NCBI GenBank assembly: GCA_006226545.1
Contig: SBGR01000033.1
Coordinates: 1 to 64,000 of the forward strand
Source of the DNA: Bacteroidota bacterium
GTDB lineage: Bacteria > Bacteroidota > Bacteroidia > UBA8524
Reading direction: 5' to 3'
Length of the DNA: 64,000 nt
Shown here: positions 58,242 to 64,000 of the stretch, in pieces
How the letters are laid out: each line of letters starts with the position of its first letter
Position numbering within the stretch: the first letter of the stretch is position 1
Position numbers and translations under genes: made by a program
The notes under the pieces: model-generated
Seen by the model: only the letters and a program-made list of their open reading frames with translations
Told to the model about the DNA's origin: nothing
Databases searched by the model: none

Positions 58242-60080
58242 ATGATACAAGGGATGTGGGACCTTCGCATTAAAACCCGAATTCAGGTTGGGGTGGCAGC
58301 ATTTTTTGCTGTTGTCTTATTGGTGGCTGCTACCAGCATCTACTACCTGGTTCAGATTCGGAGTGATGCGGAATCTATCTTTACGCGGAACTATGCCATC
58401 CTCGAAAGAGGACAGCGTTTTTCTAAGTCGACAGATGATTTCAGGGTAAACTGGCTTCGCTATACCAATGGTTTGGACAATTCTCAAGTGGCCATTGATA
58501 AGCTGTATTCCGGTATCTATGAGTTTGATTCCTTGCTCATTGATCAAAGTCACTTGATAGTGAATGACCTGGAAAAGTCCATGGTCTTATACTTACAAGA
58601 GGCTTGCAATGAATTCAAGGATCGCTTTGCTGAAATTCGATTTAGGGGAAGTTTTGATACCCTGAATGTTTCAAAAAAAGTGCTGCGTAGTTTGGAAGAC
58701 ATGAGTGCGGCCAATGATCGCATCATGGAATACCAAAGGGGTGAAGTATTCCTACAATACGAAAAGACCAAACGTTCAGTCAATAGTGTCATCACCTATA
58801 TGATCGTAATTGGTGGTTCGCTATCTTTTATTGCCCTGTTGCTGCTTTGGTTGCTGCCCAATTATATCATCGGACCGATAAACGAAATCATTGAACGCAT
58901 CAAACGAATTGCCGACAAGGATTTTAGCCAGCAGATGTCGGTACAAAACAAGGATGAGTTTGGCGATTTGGCCCAATCTTTCAATGAGATGGTGCTTCGT
59001 TTGAACGAATACGAGCAGATGAACGTGACTGAGCTGGTGAAGGAGAAAAGCCGTATTGAAGCCATCATTGATCACCTAAACGATGCCATCTTGGTAAACG
59101 ACGAAGACGGCATGGTGATGTGGATGAATGAACCGGCAGAAAAACTTCTAGGCTTACCGAAACAGGAAGTATTGGGCAAGGCCATCGGGGAGTTGAGTCC
59201 AAAGAATTTCAAGCAAGAAGCTTTGTTGGAAACAGAAGATTCCAATGACTCCAGAACACTTTTTAATTTCTCTGCCAACCTGGATGGACGTGTTCGATAC
59301 TACCACAAGGAAATGGTGCAAGTGGGCAAGGAGAATGGGGAACTATCGGCCGCAGGTAAAGTGATTATTTTCTACGATATCACGGATTTCAGAGAACGCG
59401 ACTTAGCGAAAACCGATTTCATGGCCACGTTGTCGCATCAGTTCAAAACACCGATCAGCGCGATGAACATCAGCCTTTCCTTGCTGGATAACCCGAAGAC
59501 CGGTCAACTAAACGAAGAACAACATCACCTATTAAATACACTGAGAAGTCAGAACGAACGACTCCTGAATATGGTCAATGAGCTTCTCGATTTTAGCCAG
59601 ATAGAAACGGGTAAAATTCGCTTGAAGAAAGAAGAGATTGAGCCGCATGAGCTGGTGAACCATTCCGTTCATTCCGTAGATGCTATTGTGAGTAGCAAGG
59701 AGATTCAAATGCACATTGAAGTGCCTGAAAACCTGCCTATCATTGAAGTGGATTTGGAGAAATTGACTTGGGTATTGAATAACCTGCTTACCAATGCTTC
59801 TCGCTATACACCAGACAATGGTAATCTTTGGGTGAAGGTGGAAAAACAAGGAGAATTTTTGCGTTTTGAAGTGAAGGATGAAGGGCCGGGTATTTCGCCT
59901 GAGATTCAACAGAAGATTTTTGAAAAATACCAGCGCAATAAATTCGATCAGACCAAAGGTACCGGTTTAGGCCTTGCCATCGCTAGGGAAATCATCGAAT
60001 CGCATAGAGGGAAAATTGGGGTGGAAAGTCAGTTGGGTAAAGGAAGTGTATTTTATTTTACGCTCCCATTTGTGAAGTAA
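58242..60080 (+). CDS. KinB-like sensor histidine kinase (HAMP-PAS-HisKA)
   Basis: A 612-residue kinase from the ATG at 58242. TM1 (about 12-35), a periplasmic four-helix sensor of ~150 residues, TM2 (about 190-210), HAMP (IIGPINEIIERIKRIADKDF), a PAS domain (IEAIIDHLNDAILVNDEDGMVM), HisKA with phospho-His near 399 (TLSHQFKTPISAMN) and a HATPase domain (GTGLGLAIAREI). The N-terminal sequence resembles the KinB-type kinases that accompany sigma-54 regulators in Bacteroidota kdp clusters. The sigma-54 regulator at 55138 is the nearest response regulator and a candidate partner. Confidence 0.93.
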   Translation: MIQGMWDLRIKTRIQVGVAAFFAVVLLVAATSIYYLVQIRSDAESIFTRNYAILERGQRFSKSTDDFRVNWLRYTNGLDNSQVAIDKLYSGIYEFDSLLIDQSHLIVNDLEKSMVLYLQEACNEFKDRFAEIRFRGSFDTLNVSKKVLRSLEDMSAANDRIMEYQRGEVFLQYEKTKRSVNSVITYMIVIGGSLSFIALLLLWLLPNYIIGPINEIIERIKRIADKDFSQQMSVQNKDEFGDLAQSFNEMVLRLNEYEQMNVTELVKEKSRIEAIIDHLNDAILVNDEDGMVMWMNEPAEKLLGLPKQEVLGKAIGELSPKNFKQEALLETEDSNDSRTLFNFSANLDGRVRYYHKEMVQVGKENGELSAAGKVIIFYDITDFRERDLAKTDFMATLSHQFKTPISAMNISLSLLDNPKTGQLNEEQHHLLNTLRSQNERLLNMVNELLDFSQIETGKIRLKKEEIEPHELVNHSVHSVDAIVSSKEIQMHIEVPENLPIIEVDLEKLTWVLNNLLTNASRYTPDNGNLWVKVEKQGEFLRFEVKDEGPGISPEIQQKIFEKYQRNKFDQTKGTGLGLAIAREIIESHRGKIGVESQLGKGSVFYFTLPFVK

Positions 60081-60110
60081 AACCTAGATTTGAACTACTA
60101 AAACCAAGTC

Positions 60111-60488
60111 ATGAAAATCACCCTGCATACCAATTGTGGGAATTCACCCAAGATGGAGCTCGTAAAGAAGCTGACGGTCTATTTTGCTGCTTATGATCTC
60201 GATCAAATTTTTGATTATTTAAGTGATGATATCAGTTGGACCTTGGTAGGTGAAGACACCATTCAGGGTAAGGTGCTTTTCAAAGAAGAATTACAAAAGA
60301 TGAGCGGCAATAAAGCTACTCATCTCACCATTCATAGTATTGTAACCCACGGAAAAGAAGGAGCTGTGCACGGGTTTATGCAGATGGAAGACGGACATGA
60401 ATACAGCTTTGCCGACTTCTATGAGTTTACCAGCGCAAAAGGAAACAAAGTGAAATCGATTGTTTCTTACGTGATGCAGATTGGTTAG
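60111..60488 (+). CDS. NTF2/SnoaL-like protein
   Basis: A 125-residue protein with the cone-shaped NTF2-like fold: a helix (LVKKLTVYFAAYDLDQIFDYL), then the strand DISWTLVGEDTIQGKVLFKEE and C-terminal strands ending IVSYVMQIG. Such proteins bind small hydrophobic ligands or act as isomerases/dehydratases; no catalytic set can be named. 30 bases after the kinase gene and probably in the same transcript. Confidence 0.78.
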   Translation: MKITLHTNCGNSPKMELVKKLTVYFAAYDLDQIFDYLSDDISWTLVGEDTIQGKVLFKEELQKMSGNKATHLTIHSIVTHGKEGAVHGFMQMEDGHEYSFADFYEFTSAKGNKVKSIVSYVMQIG

Positions 60489-60502
60489 CGATAGGCTTCC
60501 GC

Positions 60503-61381
60503 TTATTCGTAACCAAATTCTTTGAGCATCTTGTCTTCGTTGCGCCAGTTGCTCTTTACTTTCACAAAAACCTCCAAGAATACCTTTTTAGCGAAGAAGT
60601 TCTCCATGTCTTTGCGGGCTGCCGTGGCTACGTTTTTAAGCGCGGATCCTTGATTACCGATAAGGATGCCCTTCTGCGAATCACGCTCTACCAAAATATC
60701 GGCTTGAATGCGAATCAACTTCGATTCTTCCTTGAATACGTTCACCACCACCTCGCAGGAATAAGGAATCTCTTTTTTATAACGAAGGAAGATTTTCTCA
60801 CGGATGATTTCAGAAGCAAAGAAACGCTCCGATTTATCCGTGAATTGGTCTTTATCGTAGAAAGGTGGGGAGTCGGGAAGTAAATCGACGAGAAGGGCCT
60901 TTAAAGCACCCACATTGAACTTATTTAATGCGCTGAGCGGGATGATATGCTCGGCCAGGTTTTGTTCTTTCCAGAATGCGACCTTGTCTAAAACCTCTTC
61001 TTGGGTCAGTGTGTCAATTTTGTTGATCACTAAAATTTTGGGGGCCTTCGACTTCTTGAGGTATTTCAACACATCTTCACCTAGGGATTTTTGTCCGGCT
61101 TCCACCAAAAGCAAAATGATATCGCCGTCTTCCATGCTTTCTTTCACGAAATGCATCATGGATTCTTGCAGTTTATAGGCCGGTTCGATGATGCCCGGGG
61201 TGTCTGAAAACACCATTTGGTAGTCGGGTTCATTCAAAATTCCAAAAATTCTGTGGCGAGTTGTTTGCGCTTTTTCGGTGGCAATGGCCAATTTTTGACC
61301 CATTAACGCATTGAGTAAGGTGGACTTACCGACATTCGGCTTGCCAATGATGCTGATGAAACCCGCTTTGTGTTCTGACAT
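60503..61381 (-). CDS. era: GTPase Era
   Basis: An essential GTPase of 292 residues that binds 16S rRNA during 30S subunit maturation. G1 GKPNVGKST, G3 DTPGI, G4 NKID and G5 (PLSALNKFN) are visible. A C-terminal KH domain follows (ILIGNQGSALKNVATAARKDME), the region that binds the 3' end of 16S rRNA. Start chosen at 61381 (MSEHKAGF) as in related proteins; an in-frame ATG at 61402 adds seven residues. It is divergent from the initiator tRNA. Confidence 0.97.
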   Translation of the reverse strand: MSEHKAGFISIIGKPNVGKSTLLNALMGQKLAIATEKAQTTRHRIFGILNEPDYQMVFSDTPGIIEPAYKLQESMMHFVKESMEDGDIILLLVEAGQKSLGEDVLKYLKKSKAPKILVINKIDTLTQEEVLDKVAFWKEQNLAEHIIPLSALNKFNVGALKALLVDLLPDSPPFYDKDQFTDKSERFFASEIIREKIFLRYKKEIPYSCEVVVNVFKEESKLIRIQADILVERDSQKGILIGNQGSALKNVATAARKDMENFFAKKVFLEVFVKVKSNWRNEDKMLKEFGYE

Positions 61382-61396
61382 TTTTTCTTCGATGAA

Positions 61397-61426
61397 TTGC
61401 ATTGCAAAGAAAAGCCATTATATTTG
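61397..61426 (+). promoter_or_regulatory. promoter of the initiator tRNA
   Basis: TTG (61397-61399), 19-base spacer, TATATTTG (61419-61426), followed by CACTCCCAAAA exactly as at the tRNA-His promoter. Confidence 0.75.
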
Positions 61427-61451
61427 CACTCCCAAAAGGGAATAACGATAG

Positions 61452-61523
<72 letters not shown>

Positions 61524-61544
61524 CAACGACAAGGCTTTCAGAAT

Positions 61545-61567
61545 GTACCCGGAGCCAAACCGGGTAC
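61545..61567. repeat. perfect hairpin just after the initiator tRNA
   Basis: GTACCCGG, loop AGCCAAA, CCGGGTAC. No T-run. It lies between the tRNA 3' end and the integrase gene, where an attachment or recombinase-binding site is expected. Confidence 0.7.
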
Positions 61568-61649
61568 AAACTGAGGTCAATTAAGGTGGAATACCACAGG
61601 TTTAAATTGATCAGGCTGTTGGGTTGTTAAGGAGACTTAACAGCAGAAC

Positions 61650-62810
61650 ATGAATAAACCAGAGTTAATTCCACCAGTTATCAGAAATCGTCGTGGTGAT
61701 TTATCAAAACGTTGGTATGTAGATTATTCCTTTCGGAATCCGAACACTGACAAAATGGTTCGCTTCCGCGAATATGGAAATGTCAATCTACATGCTGATT
61801 TTGAAGGCCGCATGGCCGCAATTCAAATTCTACTTCAGGAAATTAACAGAAGAATATTTGACAAAGGCTTTCATCCATTTGCCGGGCAAGTATTCACTGA
61901 TAGGAAACACTTTACTATTGATAGAGCAATCTACGAGGTTATTGACGAAAAACAGACGTACCAGAAACCAACTAGTTTCCGTGACAGTAGATCGAGGCTT
62001 ACCATTTTTGTAAAATGGTTAAGGATTCAAGGGCTGAATTCAAAGAAACCGGATAAAATTACCAAGGGTAATATTTCAGACTTCTTGAGGCATTTAAGTA
62101 CAGCTCGAAAAATATCCAACCGTACCAGAAATAACTACCTAATCGAATTACATTCTTTGTTTGAGAGATTAAGGGCCATGGAGCTATTTCCAGATACACT
62201 TCCTAATCCATGCCACCAATTACACAGGGTTCCGGCTAGAAGTCAACGGCATATTAGCTATACAAAAACAGAAATGAAACGAATGCAATATTGGATGGAA
62301 GAACATGATCCACTTTTGCTCTTGTTCACTCGACATATTATTATGGGGCTTAGACCGATTGAAATTGTTAGGCTAAAGCTCTTGAATTATGATTTGGATA
62401 GTTGGTGCATCAATCTTTGGGCTGAAGACGAGAAGACGGGAGTTTTCAAGAAGAAACATATTTTAGAATCTTACCGGCATCAATTTGAAGAAATGGATTT
62501 ATGGAAGTTACCGGGTAACTACTACTTTTTCACTTCGAAGGGTTATCCCGGACCTGTTCCAACTACCAGAGATTTCTTTTCCAAGCGATTTTCCAAAATG
62601 AAAAAAGAACTAGGGTTAGGTCCGATGCATACTATGTATGGATTGAGGCATACTACGATCATTGAATTGGTAAAGTCAGGATTAAACCATGTAGAGATAA
62701 TGAAGTATAGCGGACACAAGACTTTAGATTCCTTTCAGTCATACATACAACAATACTTGGATACCGATGATATACCGGACATCAGCACTAAACTTGATTT
62801 TGTATTGTAA
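61650..62810 (+). CDS. tyrosine recombinase (phage/element integrase)
   Basis: A 386-residue site-specific recombinase. The N-terminal half holds arm-binding and SAM-like core-binding domains (SNRTRNNYLIELHSLFERL). The catalytic domain has the first Arg in GLRPIEIVRLKL, the box II pattern MYGLRHTTI, the His in YSGHKTLDS and the nucleophile Tyr in FQSYIQQYL. It is of the family found in Bacteroidota integrative elements. Position, 126 bases after the initiator tRNA and pointing away, is typical for an integrase next to its attachment site. A GTTAAG/CTTAAC hairpin with GGAG in the loop lies just before its ATG. Confidence 0.93.
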   Translation: MNKPELIPPVIRNRRGDLSKRWYVDYSFRNPNTDKMVRFREYGNVNLHADFEGRMAAIQILLQEINRRIFDKGFHPFAGQVFTDRKHFTIDRAIYEVIDEKQTYQKPTSFRDSRSRLTIFVKWLRIQGLNSKKPDKITKGNISDFLRHLSTARKISNRTRNNYLIELHSLFERLRAMELFPDTLPNPCHQLHRVPARSQRHISYTKTEMKRMQYWMEEHDPLLLLFTRHIIMGLRPIEIVRLKLLNYDLDSWCINLWAEDEKTGVFKKKHILESYRHQFEEMDLWKLPGNYYFFTSKGYPGPVPTTRDFFSKRFSKMKKELGLGPMHTMYGLRHTTIIELVKSGLNHVEIMKYSGHKTLDSFQSYIQQYLDTDDIPDISTKLDFVL

Positions 62811-62856
62811 ATAAATGTATTGACAAAACAATAAACCCTCAATTTTAGCCACTCTG

Positions 62857-62948
62857 TTGCACTGTATAGGCCTTAATCCTTTATTGACGGCACTTTCAAT
62901 GAGTGCAACTATTTTCATCCAAGATTGCACTTTAAACTGACTTGCACT
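62857..62948. repeat. cluster of four TTGCACT heptamers
   Basis: TTGCACT at 62857-62863, 62925-62931 and 62942-62948 and its reverse complement at 62902-62908. Four copies in 92 bases just after the integrase stop, in otherwise non-coding DNA (62811-63218). Possible arm-type integrase sites or accessory-factor sites. Confidence 0.7.
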
Positions 62949-63140
62949 GCATCTATCGCATCTGACATCACTGTTTTAGGCGATAGTTGCCGGTATACAT
63001 CTGTAGTAGCGTTAAATATGATGGTAGGATCTAGCAAACAATTCGCGATCGATGATCAACATATATGGTGGTGAATCTGGAATTAATTATTACCAGGTCA
63101 TACCTCTTTTTTTATCGGTGCTAGATCCGTGTATAATAAA

Positions 63141-63163
63141 AAAGGCCGGATTAACCGGCCTTT
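63141..63163. terminator. bidirectional terminator-like hairpin
   Basis: AAAGGCCGG / CCGGCCTTT with loop ATTAA, A-run before and T-rich after. It probably ends the minus-strand tRNA transcript. Confidence 0.85.
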
Positions 63164-63218
63164 CTTTCATGATGAGATACCCGCACTTACAGGTAACATG
63201 GCTATTTTGGAGTTTTTG

Positions 63219-63290
63219 TAGCGGGAGAAGGATTCGAACCAACGACCTCCGGATTATGAGTCCGGCAAGCTACCTCTGCTCTATCCCGCC
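63219..63290 (-). tRNA. tRNA-Met-like (CAT), initiator-like, imperfect T-stem
   Basis: A cloverleaf of the same 72-nt layout as the initiator: acceptor arm GGCGGGA/TCCCGCT (G1 opposite T72), D-stem with A11:T24, anticodon loop CTCATAA (CAT) and TTCGAAT. Unlike the true initiator it lacks the three closing G-C pairs (GGA/TCC) and its T-stem GTTGG/CCTTC has two T-T mismatches. It could be an element-borne tRNA, an elongator Met or Ile2 tRNA, or a decaying copy. Confidence 0.7.
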
Positions 63291-63297
63291 AGAAAAT

Positions 63298-63317
63298 AAA
63301 CCGGCCTAAGCCGGTTT
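63298..63317. terminator. hairpin between the second tRNA and the ATPase gene
   Basis: AAACCGGC / GCCGGTTT with loop CTAA, T-rich after on the plus strand, A-rich on the other side. For the minus-strand ATPase transcript it lies about 65 bases past the stop and is a likely terminator. Confidence 0.75.
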
Positions 63318-63382
63318 TAAACCCTAAACTATCTAAGCAACCCGCGCTTACGATGAGCAATAATAATATTTACCGTCAATAT

Positions 63383-64000
63383 TTACAAGTAGTATTTAGC
63401 CGGGTCTTGATAGCGATTCTTGTAAACCTCCATGGCACGAACTGTTTTACCTGTTTCCTGATCAGTTTCGACCGTAAACCTTGCTGCTATTTCAACCTCA
63501 TGCTCCCAATCTTTACCTCCCCGGAATGTTCCTTCTTTAGTCTCTTGAAGTATCAATACACAACCAAGATGAGGATACTTTTCGCGTATACCGATATAAT
63601 CATCCAGATTCAATTTCAGTGCGGTAATTGAGTCGAAGAACAGAAAATCATACTCATTCAGATCAATCCCTCTCAAGGATGAATAAAAGGTAAGGTTATC
63701 TGAGTCTACGCCCGTGCTTACAAGTTTGTCCTTCAAGGTTCTGGCTCCATACTCTTCTTTGCTGAGATAGAGTGTTTTTCCATGGTGGTCAGCCAGATAA
63801 TCTGCAAATTTCAAAAGGTAAAAGGTTTTACCGGCTCCCGGTTCTCCATGTACCATAATATCAAAGTTTGCAGCCACGTTTCCGAACACCTTCTTATACG
63901 GTCCAATATCAATGGATGGATAGTGGGCTCCTATCACATCTGAAGCTGAAGCGGGACCACGAAGGAACTTCTTTGAATCGGGAGTAGGTTTACTTTTCTC
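63383..64000 (-). CDS. RadA/RecA-like P-loop ATPase, partial
   Basis: The C-terminal 206 or so residues of a protein whose start lies beyond the right edge; the frame stays open to base 64000. Walker A is GEPGAGKT (HGEPGAGKTFYLLKFADYL), a Walker B-like strand is YDFLFFDSITAL, and a KEGTFRGGKDWEHEVE stretch resembles the RecA/RadA core. No C-terminal Lon-like domain is present. It probably serves replication, recombination or mobility of the integrative element beginning at the initiator tRNA (inference). Confidence 0.8.
   Translation of the reverse strand, partial: EKSKPTPDSKKFLRGPASASDVIGAHYPSIDIGPYKKVFGNVAANFDIMVHGEPGAGKTFYLLKFADYLADHHGKTLYLSKEEYGARTLKDKLVSTGVDSDNLTFYSSLRGIDLNEYDFLFFDSITALKLNLDDYIGIREKYPHLGCVLILQETKEGTFRGGKDWEHEVEIAARFTVETDQETGKTVRAMEVYKNRYQDPAKYYL

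Noticed and set aside
63052-63309. Plus-strand open frame of 85 codons
   Set aside because: It runs through the antisense of the tRNA at 63219-63290; such frames are a known false annotation over Met tRNAs.

Overview
The window comes from a member of the Bacteroidota, most likely a flavobacterial or Cryomorphaceae-like lineage; placement below phylum is inference. Supporting evidence: three proteins with C-terminal type IX secretion sorting domains, an S46 dipeptidyl-peptidase, LytS/LytTR regulation, MlaEF-type ABC genes, a lack of Shine-Dalgarno sites in front of most genes, and many promoters of the Bacteroidota type (TTTG near -33, TAnnTTTG near -7). There are no rRNA genes, CRISPR arrays or intact insertion sequences.

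Layout. 1-6.2 kb: metal handling (a CDF transporter, an ArsR-like regulator, a copper P-type ATPase) and two envelope-glycan genes. 6.28 kb: tRNA-His. 6.6-18.6 kb: an MFS transporter, a secreted subtilisin, a reductase-like protein coupled to an Fe-S uracil-DNA glycosylase homologue, methionine aminopeptidase, an unknown tail-anchored protein, an M20 amidohydrolase overlapping alanine racemase, an S46 peptidase and a class IV aminotransferase. 18.6-19.06 kb: a 470-base gene-free gap with a perfect hairpin and a heptamer array. 19-30 kb: two hypothetical proteins, a nucleoside transporter, a bifunctional nuclease, etfBA, an LpoB/COG3014 lipoprotein operon and two tandem paralogous secreted proteins. 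30-47.6 kb: an SDR, MlaEF-like genes, uvrA, an ECF sigma factor with a small putative partner, nth, a LiaF/LytS/LytTR envelope-stress operon, dnaK, panB, an RluA-type pseudouridine synthase and unknown secreted proteins. 47.7-60.5 kb: pruA, a dihaem cytochrome c, a very large hybrid histidine kinase divergent from a sigma-54 response regulator, an outer-membrane protein, a 28-residue membrane microprotein and a KinB-like kinase. 60.5-64 kb: era, the initiator tRNA, and then the left part of an integrative element (tyrosine recombinase, clustered TTGCACT repeats, a second initiator-like tRNA, a RadA-like ATPase running off the window).

Most genes are housekeeping, envelope or regulatory. The observations most worth following up are: (i) at about a dozen genes a -7 promoter element ends 2-9 bases before the start codon, implying leaderless or nearly leaderless mRNAs; (ii) a full-strength Shine-Dalgarno on the ECF sigma gene; (iii) the element next to the initiator tRNA with its repeat cluster and odd tRNA; (iv) the microprotein in a Kdp-like regulatory cluster that lacks kdpABC. 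No clearly new defence or biosynthetic system is visible. All calls are from reading the sequence; no database search was run.
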